A DNA stretch of 49,245 nucleotides, taken from assembly GCA_964457365.1 (NCBI GenBank), contig CAYWFP010000018.1, positions 1 to 49,245 of the forward strand, in the 5' to 3' direction. The notes under the pieces are model-generated. The model was not told the DNA's origin. It made no database searches and saw only the letters and a list, made by a program, of their open reading frames with translations. This document shows, in pieces, positions 23,338-31,565 of this stretch. Numbering within the stretch: position 1 is the first letter of the stretch; the number at the start of each line of letters is the position of its first letter. Both the position numbers and the translations under genes were made by a program. Source of the stretch: CAYWFP01 sp964457365 (lineage in GTDB: Bacteria; Planctomycetota; SZUA-567).

Positions 23338-24150
23338 ATGATCTACTCCGCCAGCCGCCGCACCGACCTCGTGGCCTTCCACCCCGACTACGTCGCGCGG
23401 AAGGTGGCGCGCAGCCGCAAGCTCGAGGCCATCGTCTTCTGGACCAAGGATCCGCGGAACCTCGTCGACCACCTCGGCCTGCAAACCGTCCTCGCCAACG
23501 TGCCGGCGGTGGTGCAATTCACGCTGACCGGCCTCGGCGGTTCGTGGTGGGAGCCGCATGTCCCGCCTCCGGCGACGCTGCGCGCGTGCCTGAAAGAACT
23601 CGGGCAACGGCTCCCGCCGGGCGCGGTGCGCTGGCGTTTCGACCCGCTTCTCGTCGACGACCCGCTTCTCGTCGACGACTCGCTGGTCGAACGCTTCGAC
23701 ACGATCCATGATCTTCTCCGTCAGACCGCGGGGCCGCCCGACGCCGTCGTCGTCAGCTTCCCCGATCCCTACCGCCGCGTCGTCGACCGCCTCGCCCGCG
23801 AAGGCGCCGCGCTGCCGGACGTCCCGCCGGCGAGACAATCCGAAATCCTCGCCGCGCTACACGCGCGCTCCGGGCTCACGCTCGAACTCTGCTGCGAGCC
23901 GGAACTGCTGCACGTACCCGGCACCCGCCGGGCGCACTGCGTCGACGGCGGCTTGTTCGACCGCCTCTACGGCACGCGCCTGGCGGACCTGCCGCCGGAC
24001 AAGGGCCAGCGCAAGGCCTGCGGCTGCACGCGTTCGACCGATATCGGCCGCTACGACATGTCCTGCCGCCACGGCTGCCGCTACTGCTACGCCCGGCCGG
24101 GGCCGGGGGCCAATAACGCTGACGCGTTCCGGCGCCCGGGCGGTCAGTAA
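23338..24150 (+). CDS. DUF1848 family protein
   Basis: A 270-residue protein matching DUF1848: N-terminal SASRRTDLVAFHPDY, VFWTKDPRNL in the second strand, VVQFTLTGLG, RFDPLL and the C-terminal cysteine block CGCTRSTDIG followed by CRHGCRYCYA. The CxxxCxxC-like arrangement at the C-terminus suggests an iron-sulfur cluster as in radical SAM-like proteins, though at the opposite end from the usual position. Function is not established in the family. A six-residue internal tandem duplication (DPLLVD twice) arises from an exact 18-base repeat. It ends close to a 500-base stretch without genes. Confidence 0.82.
   Translation: MIYSASRRTDLVAFHPDYVARKVARSRKLEAIVFWTKDPRNLVDHLGLQTVLANVPAVVQFTLTGLGGSWWEPHVPPPATLRACLKELGQRLPPGAVRWRFDPLLVDDPLLVDDSLVERFDTIHDLLRQTAGPPDAVVVSFPDPYRRVVDRLAREGAALPDVPPARQSEILAALHARSGLTLELCCEPELLHVPGTRRAHCVDGGLFDRLYGTRLADLPPDKGQRKACGCTRSTDIGRYDMSCRHGCRYCYARPGPGANNADAFRRPGGQ
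23641..23676 (+). repeat. Exact 18-bp tandem duplication inside the DUF1848 gene
   Basis: GACCCGCTTCTCGTCGAC occurs twice back to back (23641-23658, 23659-23676), duplicating residues DPLLVD in frame. It looks like recent replication slippage. Confidence 0.9.
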
Positions 24151-24656
24151 CGCAACGCGTTGGCGCAACGTCCCCGGCTTACGCGCACCCGCTGGTCGCG
24201 GGCCGGTCAATGACGCCCCCGGGCCTTGTCGGCCCCGACATTCGCGTTGACGCGCTTGCGTAGCGCCCGGCACCTCCGCGTCCGTCCGACACGAACTCGA
24301 TTGTCAAAGAGCATTCGCGGGAACGAAGCCCGCCTTCGCGCATGCTCTGCTTCACATCAACGGCATGGACGCCGGAAACGCAAGACGCTCTGGTACAGAA
24401 CTGTACTCTACGCGTACGAACGCGGTTGGAAAAACCGCCGCTACTCCCGCAGCGAAAACCGGTTGGGCGCGAGAAGAAACAGGGAGAAAAAATTATAAAA
24501 TCGGAGAACACGACCGGCAGGAATCGGCGGCATACGGGGCGATGGAGAGATCACCGCCCTCGGTTTTTCTGTCCACGCGGATCGTCTATCGTCCCGTAGC
24601 GCATGCCACAGCAGGCAGTGGCGCACCTGTCAGCGGCGACGCACGCCGGCACGCTC
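24151..24656. other. Intergenic stretch, no gene recognised
   Basis: No frame on either strand gives a recognisable protein. The stretch lies between the end of the plus-strand DUF1848 gene and the minus-strand terminator at 24657-24686. A run of A (24485-24500 region) marks lower GC than the neighbours. It may hold remnants of transferred DNA. Confidence 0.4.
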
Positions 24657-24686
24657 AAAAAAGACCGCCCGGCTTGCGCCGGGCGG
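24657..24686 (-). terminator. Intrinsic terminator (minus strand)
   Basis: Read on the minus strand CCGCCCGGC and GCCGGGCGG (24686-24665) form a 9-base-pair stem with a 4-base loop, followed by TC and six T (24662-24657). It ends the transcript that leaves the regulator gene at 24897 or an RNA between them. Confidence 0.88.
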
Positions 24687-24699
24687 CGGGTGGTAAAGT

Positions 24700-24883
24700 G
24701 GCGGAGTCGTGGAGCAGCGTAGGTGTCGGGCAGTTGGGGAAGGAAGCCACCCCGCGATCCGCCAATGTCGGAGACCTGCCTTATCTGAGCGGTCATACAC
24801 GGCAGATCTCCACCCCATCCGGGGACGAACGCAGGTGTCGGGCAGTTGGGGAAGGATATGCGTTCGGTACTGGATCCGGATGG
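24700..24883 (-). ncRNA. Candidate structured RNA with two C-rich shared loops
   Basis: Between a regulator stop codon and a terminator lie two stem-loops with different stems but one identical 24-base loop core (CCTTCCCCAACTGCCCGACA plus flanks; plus-strand positions 24833-24856 and 24721-24744). Unit 1 (24883-24815): outer stem CCATCCGG/CCGGATGG, inner stem GAACGCA/TGCGTTC. Unit 2 (24763-24700): outer stem GGCGGA/TCCGCC, inner GTGG/CCAC. Between them GGAGATCTGCC pairs with GGCAGGTCTCC (24811-24801, 24780-24770); its one non-Watson-Crick pair is G·U only on the minus strand. Conserved loop, changed but paired stems and the downstream terminator argue for a minus-strand RNA, a 3' UTR or small RNA. 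The CCUUCCCC loop is complementary to Shine-Dalgarno-like GGGGAAGG. No known Rfam family is recognised. Confidence 0.6.
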
Positions 24884-24896
24884 TCTAGTATGACCG

Positions 24897-25505
24897 CTAA
24901 TTCGAATGTTTCAGTAAAGCCTCCACTTTTTCACGCAGTTTTTCGATACTGAAGGTCTTGGCGATATAGTCGTCGATCCCCGCCGCGTAGATCGCTTCGA
25001 CGTCTTCCGGGTTTCTCAGCGCCGTGACCGCCAGGATGCGGCATTCCTTGCCGTACTCGGCCTGGCGGATGTGGCGGCAGACGTCGCGACCGTCGATGTC
25101 CGGCAGCAGAATGTCCAGCAGAATCAGGTCTGGACGCTCCCGCTCGGCCAGCATGCCGGCCTGATAGCCGTTCTCCGCGTGAAAGATCCGGTACTCCTCG
25201 CCCTCGAAAACCTGCTCCATGATATCGCGGATGAACCCTTCGTCATCCACCACCAGAATCTTCGTGCGGCTGCTGGCGGGTTGGAAATTACACTTGCGCA
25301 TGAATTCCATCGCGTCTTCGCGATGTATGCGGTTGTGCCCGCCCGGCGTTCGACTCGCGCGCAACTCGCCTTTGTCGATCGCGGCGATAATCGTGTGCTT
25401 GGTCACGTTGCAGATCGCCGCCAACTCGCCAGTCGAAAGCACCGGCTTGTCCAACACTTCGCGTTGATCTACGTTCTTCATTAGCTGCACGCTCTTCACG
25501 GTCAT
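24897..25505 (-). CDS. Regulator with N-terminal MerR/excisionase-type helix-turn-helix and C-terminal receiver domain
   Basis: A 202-residue protein. Residues about 20-70 (LSTGELAAICNVTKHTIIAA ... SRTPGGHNRIHREDAMEF) form a MerR/excisionase-like winged helix. Residues about 80-200 are a receiver domain with the acidic pocket VVDDE, phospho-acceptor Asp in LILLDILLPDIDG, TALR and Lys in IAKTF. Most response regulators have the reverse order. A paralogue of the same architecture is at 43192-43785. The first ATG is 25505; an in-frame ATG at 25481 with GAAGAG ten bases upstream is possible. No kinase is adjacent. A long leader containing an inverted-repeat element precedes it and a candidate RNA follows it. 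Confidence 0.88.
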   Translation of the reverse strand: MTVKSVQLMKNVDQREVLDKPVLSTGELAAICNVTKHTIIAAIDKGELRASRTPGGHNRIHREDAMEFMRKCNFQPASSRTKILVVDDEGFIRDIMEQVFEGEEYRIFHAENGYQAGMLAERERPDLILLDILLPDIDGRDVCRHIRQAEYGKECRILAVTALRNPEDVEAIYAAGIDDYIAKTFSIEKLREKVEALLKHSN

Positions 25506-25585
25506 AACGCTTGAATGCAGTTTACGCGTTTGATCCTGTCTGTCAATGATAGAAATCGGCAAATTGTCAGAAAAAAAACCGAACT

Positions 25586-25732
25586 GGGGTATCCCCTTGA
25601 CTCAGGTGCAATCACCGTAACCCTATTTCCCTCAGACAGTTGCATTACATTTGGCGAAGAGGCAGAAAATCCACTCAACCTATTGCTCCAATGAGGCTTA
25701 CAAGAAATCCACCGGAGTTAAGGGGATACCCC
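25586..25732. repeat. 147-bp segment bounded by 18-bp inverted repeats
   Basis: GGGGTATCCCCTTGACTC (25586-25603) is the reverse complement of GAGTTAAGGGGATACCCC (25715-25732) except at one position. Each end also contains a short palindrome GGGG-TAT-CCCC. The size and arrangement resemble a MITE or insertion-element remnant. They could alternatively be paired operators or a long-range stem in the leader of the regulator at 25505. No target-site duplication is visible. Confidence 0.65.
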
Positions 25733-25853
25733 CATAAAACCGATTCTATTACAATCAGCAATAACTGCGTCTGCGTTCTGCCTGATGCACGCCCGCACAG
25801 GGAAAAGCTCGCGAAATACCGGAAAACTACACGAAAATTTCCCGCACAATCGT

Positions 25854-25881
25854 ATTATACAAGCAAGAAGAAAAAACGCAA
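25854..25881 (-). promoter_or_regulatory. Probable promoter of the first HTH-receiver regulator
   Basis: On the minus strand TTGCGT (25876-25881), 16 bases, TATAAT (25854-25859). It would give a leader of about 340 bases that spans the inverted-repeat segment. A second candidate, TTGACA (25541-25546) with TAAACT (25519-25524) and a 16-base spacer, lies immediately before the gene. Confidence 0.5.
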
Positions 25882-25904
25882 CGATTTCCACGATCCCCTG
25901 ATTT

Positions 25905-28900
25905 TTATTTCATCCACCACCGAATATTGTCTATAAGCACATTCGTATCAACGGATTGCCCGTTATAGAAAAAGAAACCGACCTTGCCGCACGAGGAAGC
26001 GCCGGTCATTTTCGCGTCATAATCGTCCCAGCCGGTGGCGCGGGAGCGAAAACGCGCGCCCGCGATGGGGAACATGACCTGCCGGTTCCACCCTTGCCGC
26101 AGCGTCACCGGCGCGGTCTCGAAATCGCTCCAGCGACCGTCCGTCTGCGTGGTCAGGACCAGCGAGCACGGCATCGGCCTGGGGTGCGCCAGATACAGGT
26201 CCGCCACCAGCGCCCGCGCCGCACGCAAATCCAGCCGCCGTCCCTGCTCCACCGGTACGACATAGCCGACCGCGGCCTTGCTTTTGACGCCCGGATGCAT
26301 GCGCACGCGCAAGGCCTGCCCGTCGGCGCCGTCGGGGGCCAGATCAACCGCGGCGCGATTGCCCCACGTCTCGGTCTTCCAGACCAGCATGGCCTTGGCC
26401 ACGCCGGTGAAATCCTGCCACGGCGTCAGGTGCGTCAGCGGCCCGGTGTAGACCTGTTCGCCCTTGCCCTCGCCGACGCCGCCGAGGGCGAGTTCGCCCC
26501 CGCCGAGCGCGTGGGCCATGACATTGACGCCGGCGCGGAGCATCTCCTCGGAGCGCCGCTGCGGCACGCGCAGCACCGCCACGGCCAGTCGCCCCGCCAG
26601 CGACAAGCCTTCGAGCGAAACCGTATTCTCGGCGCCGTGCAGGTCGTAGACCGCGCGCAGCAGCGGATGCGTCGGCGGCAGCGGCGCCAGCGGCTGCGGA
26701 AACGCCCTGGCCAGTTCGCGGCGCATCGAGGCCATGAACGCCTCGCCGTCGCGGTCGCGCGAAGCGCAGAGCCAGAGAAAGCCGCCGCGCGCGAGGTAGG
26801 CGCGCAGTTCGTCCACCTCCGCGGAACGTAGGCGAAGCGGCCCCGTGCCGTGCAGAAAGAGGATCTGGCAGTCGTACAGCGCGGGCGAGCCCAGCGCCAG
26901 CCTCCGCGTCTGGAGGCGCGTGCCGCTGCCGAGACGGGCGCGCCAGGCGGCGGCGAACGCGTCGAGGGTATCGCCGGCGGCGCGTTTCTGGCGCAGCTCG
27001 CCGACGACGATGGTCACCGCCTCGGCGCGGGTGGAACCGCCGAATTCGGCCTTCTCCTCATCGCCCCGCGCGCGCCGGTGAGCGGTCCGGCCCGTCGGCA
27101 GATCCGGACGCGGTATCCCCGGCGAAGAGAGAGCCGCCACCGCCGGCGCGGTCTTGAGATGCGCGCGGCGCGCCTGGCGCGCATCGAGGCCGTGCCCCGC
27201 CTGCAGACGCCCGCGCTCGGGCAGCGTCGCCGCGGTCGTCTCCTCCCGGCCGCGCGCGGCAGGCTTCGGCAGCGGCGTCACCGTCGGCAACGGCGGCGCC
27301 TCGGCCGTTTCCGTGCGCGCCGGATGCGGCCGCGTCTCGATCACGCGTCCGGCCCGCGCGCGCGGCAGGATCTCCTCGGCGCTCTCGACCGCCACCGCCG
27401 GCATGCGCGTCCGCGTCGGCTTGTCCATCCGCGGCACGTCGCCGGCGGGAAGATCGACCTCGGCGAGGACATCGGGCATTCCTTCCTCCGGCTCGACCAT
27501 GGCCGAGAGCTGACGCCTCGCCGCCTCCGGCGCGGCCTCCGGCCCGCTCACCGCCGTCGGCGCGCGCCCGGGCTGCCTGGCGCTGCGGTGCCCGGCCGGG
27601 CGCAATCCCGACTCGACCCTCCCCGCCTCCGCGGGCACATCTTCACGCGGCACCGCCGCTCCGTGACTCGTGAACGGCTGCCAATCGGCCTTCGGTCCCG
27701 CCGGCCGCGCGGGCTCGGCGTCGGTGCCGGGCTCGGCGGGGATTTCCAGCCGCGCCACGGCGGGGAGCTCTTCGCGAAACACCGCCGGCGTCGGGCGCGG
27801 CGCCGGCGCCGACTCGACCGCCCGCGGCGCGGGACGGGGCGCGCGCGACGGGGCGGAAAGGTCGGGCATGCGCCGCGCCGGGCCGGCGCGGCGCGACGGG
27901 GCGGGCAGGTCCACGGCCACGCGCTCCATCGATTCGACCGGCCTGCCCGCGGGAGCGACCAGGGCTTTCTTGATCCCCGCCGCACGCGCCGTCTCCGGCG
28001 CGGGATCCGCGCGCACCACCGCCGGCAGGATCGGCGCGAGCGTCTCCGTATCCGGCGCGGACGCGACCGTGGCCGGCGCGGTTTCCGCAGGCGTCCGGAA
28101 CGCGCGCTCGGATCGTGACGGCGCACGCGTCCGGCGCGGACGGGAGGCCCGGGCACTGCGGCGCAGTTCCTCCGCCGACGCGTTCACGGCGATGCGTTCG
28201 GTGCGCAACGCCCGCGGCAATTCGACCGGCGTCGTCGCGGGCGTCTCCACGGGCTTGTCGCGCGCGGTATCGACCGCGGCGGCCGGCTCGATAAAGCGTC
28301 TCTCCGCCTGCGTGGGCATCGTCGCCTGCTGCAGCGCCGCTTCCTCCTCGCTGCTGAGGGCGAAGCCCATCGATTCCTTCAGGTTGACGAGGTTGACCAC
28401 GATGGATCGTTTGCGCTCGACGTTCTCCGGCAGGTGCACGGCCAGGACGTAGATGGCGACGAAGGCCACCAGCGGCAGGTGGACCAGCCCCGAGAGCAGG
28501 AAGAAGCGGAGCATGCGCGAGCGCACCGCCCGGCGCAGCAGCAGCATCGCCCCGCTCAGCACGGCCAGGAGCAACAGCACCGTCCAGACCAGCGAGCGCT
28601 GCATCACGGTGAAGGTCCGGTCCAGCGGCTGCGGCTCGTCGTCCGCGGGCGTAACGGCGGGCGATTCGCGTGGCGGGGTGATCGGGCGTTCCGGCGCGGC
28701 GCGCTCGAGCGGGCGCTGCCGCACCGGACGGGCGGGGCCATCCCCTTCGAGCTCGGCCGCAGGCAGGATCGCCGCGCCCACCCGCTCGGGCGGGCGCGCG
28801 CTCGGCAGGGGCGGGCCGGGAACGCTGAAGCGAACGGTGATCGCGGTGGCGGTCGCGCCGCAGTCGAGTTCCACCGTGCCGGCGTACTCGCCGGGCGGGG

Positions 28901-31091
28901 TGTCCGCGTCGAGTCGGACCAGGAGCGGCAGCGACGTGCGCTTGCCCGGCACGAGCGGTTTCTTCTGCGGCGACTCGACGAAGAGCCAGCGGCGCAGCTC
29001 GGGCTCGCGGATGCGCCAGCGCACCGGCAGCGGCCGCGGACTCTGCAGCGTCAGCGCCACCGAACCGCGCGCCTCGCGGGCGGCGACGATCTCGCCGAAG
29101 TCGAAGTCCGGGCGCTCACAGGAGAGCGTCACCGCGGCCACCCGCAGCCGCACCGGCACCACCGCGGACGCCGCGTCGGCACGCAGGCGGAGCGCGCCTT
29201 CGTAACAGCCGGACTCGGCAGCGGCGGGAACGCGCAGGTCGCAACCGAGTTCGTAGACGCCCGGGGCCAGGATCTGCCCCTCGCGCAGCGAGAATTCGAA
29301 GACCTCCGCCGGCAGCGACGCGCCGCCGGGCTCGACCGGATGCTCGAAGCCGGTCCGCACCGCGTGCTGGCCCGCGGCGCTGAAGCGAAGCGGCGCGGCG
29401 GCGCGTTTCGTCTCGCCCGGTACGACCACGCCGAAGTCGAGCGGTTCGCCGTGAAGCTCGGCGACGACGGGGGCGACCTGCCGCGGCACGGGCAGGCGGT
29501 CGATATCGCCGATGCGGGTCTCGGTCTGGCGGACGTAATGGTACTCGTCGGCGGTGATGCCCCAGGCCCGCAGGTGCAGCGTCAACTCGCCGTGGAGATG
29601 CTCGGGCAGTTCCAGTTCGCCCGCGAAGACGCCGTCGCCGGCGCGGCCGTCGCGGTGCTTGCCGTCGTCGTAGAGATCCACCCCCGGCAGGCCCAGCGCC
29701 CGCTGCGGCAGCACCCGCACGCGCCCCTCGGCCTGCGGCCGGCCCGCCAGCGCCACGGTCGCGGCCAGCACCAGACTGCGCCCGTCCAGGACCGGCGGGA
29801 AGGCGTCGATGTAGAGCGAGGTTTCGGCGGTGATGGCCAGGTGCGCCGGTTGCGCGCTCGCCGGCCCGGCGATATCGAGCGTCCACACCCCGCGCGCGGG
29901 CGCGAGGATGCGCAGCTCCTGGTAGCCCTTCTCGCCGTAGGCGACGACATCGCCCTCGCCCGGAGCGGCCGGATCGCCGCGCGGATCCTGCAACGCCATC
30001 GTCACCGCGCGCGCATCGCGGTCCAGGAGACAGTGGAGGCTGCGGATGGACGGATCGATCGGCATGCCGAAACGCCGCGGCGGCCCGCGCAGCTGCACCG
30101 CCCGGCGCAGCAGCAGCACCCGCCGCCCCAGCTCCGCGGCGATGCGCAGGTAGATCGCCATCAACTCGCCCTCGTCGGCCGCGTCGTAGACCGTGCCGCC
30201 GGTCCGGCCGGCCACGAGCGCCAGGAGTTCACGGTCGGCCTTCTCCGAGAGGCCGATGGCGTAGACGGGAATGCCGCGCTCGACCAGTTCCTCGTGGGCG
30301 TTGCGGTACAGGCCCGGCTCGTTACGCCCGTCGGTGAGGAAGACCACGGCCTTGCGCTCGCTCCGGCCGCGGTCGAGCATCCCGGCGGCGGCGTAGAAGG
30401 CCGCATCAATATCGGTGCCGCCGCGGGCCTCGACGTCGTCGAGCGATTGCAGCAGGCGTTCGGGTCGGTTCGTCGGCGAGAGCGGCGAGAGCACGCGCGC
30501 GCGGTCGGCGAAGGAGACGACGCCGATGGAGGCGATGCGCCCGTCGCGCACGGCCATCTCGATGAAGGCGCGGGCGGCGTCGACGCGCTGGCGCTCGGGA
30601 TCGGTGCGGCGCATGCTGAGGCTGCCGTCGATCAAGAGCGCCACGTCGACCTCGCCGGGGGCGTAGCGTACCGACTGCGGCGCGGTGCCGGCGGCCAGCA
30701 CCCGCCCGTCCTCCACCAGGCGGACGTGGACGGCGTAGTCGCCGCCCGCGGACTGGAGCGGCGGCTGGCGCACGTCGAGGTAGGCCACGCCGCCACAGAT
30801 CCAGACCAGCACCCCGCCGGCGCGGTACCGCGGGTTGAGCGCCGGACGCGTCCCGCCGGTCGGGCAGACGTAAACCTCGAAGGACGAAGGATCGAGAGCG
30901 GCGCCGGCGAGCGTTTCGGGCAGGTCGAGCGCGAGCTTGAAGTTCTGCGGCGCGCGCGGGTCGCCCACCGACCGCGTCAGCAACCGCGGCTGCAGCGCGT
31001 CTTCGGCCGCGTCGAGCACCGGCGGAAACAGCAGCGCCAGCAGCCACGCCAGCGGCAGGAGCTTGAGGGAATGTCTGGCTGCGTGGCTCAT
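25905..31091 (-). CDS. Giant VWA / TonB-like anchor / DUF4159 envelope protein
   Basis: A 1728-residue mosaic. Residues 1-28 are a signal peptide. A von Willebrand A domain spans about 147-325 with MIDAS residues DGSLS (155-159), Thr in GGTD (224-227) and LTDG (252-255). Beta-rich periplasmic domains follow to about 760. Two membrane segments lie at about 832-852 and 864-885, separated by a basic loop (RRAVRSRMLR). The second carries S867-x-x-x-H871 (SGLVH), the motif that couples TonB to ExbB/ExbD. A Pro/Arg/Ala-rich linker of about 400 residues follows, then a DUF4159 (GATase-like) domain (about 1350-1545) and a beta-sandwich, carbohydrate-binding-like end (about 1570-1728). No TonB C-terminal domain is present. 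exbD, exbB and a TPR gene lie directly upstream. It may be an energised envelope effector whose VWA binds a metal-dependent ligand. Confidence 0.82.
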   Translation of the reverse strand: MSHAARHSLKLLPLAWLLALLFPPVLDAAEDALQPRLLTRSVGDPRAPQNFKLALDLPETLAGAALDPSSFEVYVCPTGGTRPALNPRYRAGGVLVWICGGVAYLDVRQPPLQSAGGDYAVHVRLVEDGRVLAAGTAPQSVRYAPGEVDVALLIDGSLSMRRTDPERQRVDAARAFIEMAVRDGRIASIGVVSFADRARVLSPLSPTNRPERLLQSLDDVEARGGTDIDAAFYAAAGMLDRGRSERKAVVFLTDGRNEPGLYRNAHEELVERGIPVYAIGLSEKADRELLALVAGRTGGTVYDAADEGELMAIYLRIAAELGRRVLLLRRAVQLRGPPRRFGMPIDPSIRSLHCLLDRDARAVTMALQDPRGDPAAPGEGDVVAYGEKGYQELRILAPARGVWTLDIAGPASAQPAHLAITAETSLYIDAFPPVLDGRSLVLAATVALAGRPQAEGRVRVLPQRALGLPGVDLYDDGKHRDGRAGDGVFAGELELPEHLHGELTLHLRAWGITADEYHYVRQTETRIGDIDRLPVPRQVAPVVAELHGEPLDFGVVVPGETKRAAAPLRFSAAGQHAVRTGFEHPVEPGGASLPAEVFEFSLREGQILAPGVYELGCDLRVPAAAESGCYEGALRLRADAASAVVPVRLRVAAVTLSCERPDFDFGEIVAAREARGSVALTLQSPRPLPVRWRIREPELRRWLFVESPQKKPLVPGKRTSLPLLVRLDADTPPGEYAGTVELDCGATATAITVRFSVPGPPLPSARPPERVGAAILPAAELEGDGPARPVRQRPLERAAPERPITPPRESPAVTPADDEPQPLDRTFTVMQRSLVWTVLLLLAVLSGAMLLLRRAVRSRMLRFFLLSGLVHLPLVAFVAIYVLAVHLPENVERKRSIVVNLVNLKESMGFALSSEEEAALQQATMPTQAERRFIEPAAAVDTARDKPVETPATTPVELPRALRTERIAVNASAEELRRSARASRPRRTRAPSRSERAFRTPAETAPATVASAPDTETLAPILPAVVRADPAPETARAAGIKKALVAPAGRPVESMERVAVDLPAPSRRAGPARRMPDLSAPSRAPRPAPRAVESAPAPRPTPAVFREELPAVARLEIPAEPGTDAEPARPAGPKADWQPFTSHGAAVPREDVPAEAGRVESGLRPAGHRSARQPGRAPTAVSGPEAAPEAARRQLSAMVEPEEGMPDVLAEVDLPAGDVPRMDKPTRTRMPAVAVESAEEILPRARAGRVIETRPHPARTETAEAPPLPTVTPLPKPAARGREETTAATLPERGRLQAGHGLDARQARRAHLKTAPAVAALSSPGIPRPDLPTGRTAHRRARGDEEKAEFGGSTRAEAVTIVVGELRQKRAAGDTLDAFAAAWRARLGSGTRLQTRRLALGSPALYDCQILFLHGTGPLRLRSAEVDELRAYLARGGFLWLCASRDRDGEAFMASMRRELARAFPQPLAPLPPTHPLLRAVYDLHGAENTVSLEGLSLAGRLAVAVLRVPQRRSEEMLRAGVNVMAHALGGGELALGGVGEGKGEQVYTGPLTHLTPWQDFTGVAKAMLVWKTETWGNRAAVDLAPDGADGQALRVRMHPGVKSKAAVGYVVPVEQGRRLDLRAARALVADLYLAHPRPMPCSLVLTTQTDGRWSDFETAPVTLRQGWNRQVMFPIAGARFRSRATGWDDYDAKMTGASSCGKVGFFFYNGQSVDTNVLIDNIRWWMK

Positions 31092-31119
31092 GGATGCACC
31101 GCCCGTCGCCGGATCGTTT

Positions 31120-31536
31120 TTACGAATCCCCGTCCGGCATCACCGGCAGGTCCACGTTCTCCACCCCCGCGGCGTGGCAGGCGCCCAAGACCCGCGCGAT
31201 CCGCTTCCAGCTCGCGCGGCCGTCGCAGCGGACGGCGACGCGCCCCTCGGGGCTCTCGGCGCGCCATTGGCGGACGGTCTCGCGCAGGGCGTCGTATTCG
31301 TGGACGCGGCCGTTGATGACCAGCGTGCCGTCGCGGCGGATATTGACCACGAGGTTGCGCGGCATGCCGGTATTGCGCGCCCCGCCCTCGGCGCGCGGCA
31401 GCTTGACCTTCTGGTCGACCTCCTTGCGGGTGAAGTTCGTCGCCACCAGGAAGAAGATCAGCAGCAGGAAGACCACGTCGATCAGCGGGGTCAGCGGGAT
31501 GTCGAAGGCGTCGCTCTCGTCGCGCAGTCGGTGCAT
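31120..31536 (-). CDS. exbD: ExbD/TolR family biopolymer transport protein
   Basis: A 138-residue protein with a short cytoplasmic start, a single membrane segment containing the conserved proton-path Asp in IPLTPLIDVVFLLLIFFLV (Asp20), and a periplasmic domain (LVVNIRRDGTLVINGR, then VRCDGRASWKRIARVL). This is the standard ExbD/TolR plan. GAGGAG precedes the ATG by five bases. It lies between exbB and the giant VWA protein and is expected to form with ExbB the proton-driven motor that pulls on the SxxxH-bearing membrane segment of that protein. Confidence 0.93.
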   Translation of the reverse strand: MHRLRDESDAFDIPLTPLIDVVFLLLIFFLVATNFTRKEVDQKVKLPRAEGGARNTGMPRNLVVNIRRDGTLVINGRVHEYDALRETVRQWRAESPEGRVAVRCDGRASWKRIARVLGACHAAGVENVDLPVMPDGDS

Positions 31537-31565
31537 GCGGCTCCTCGTTCGGGCTCAATCCCGGA

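Noticed and set aside
24721..24856. Two identical 24-base repeats as a CRISPR array
   Set aside because: Only two copies, an 88-base interval and flanking paired stems that differ; the structure fits RNA stem-loops better.
24897..25562. Start of the first HTH-receiver gene at 25562
   Set aside because: That start would be TTG without a ribosome site; ATG 25505 or 25481 is better placed.
28434..31316. Plus-strand open frame of 960 codons opposite the giant VWA protein
   Set aside because: Composition is typical of an antisense frame in GC-rich DNA (H, R, Q, G rich); the minus-strand frame has signal peptide, VWA MIDAS motif and membrane spans.
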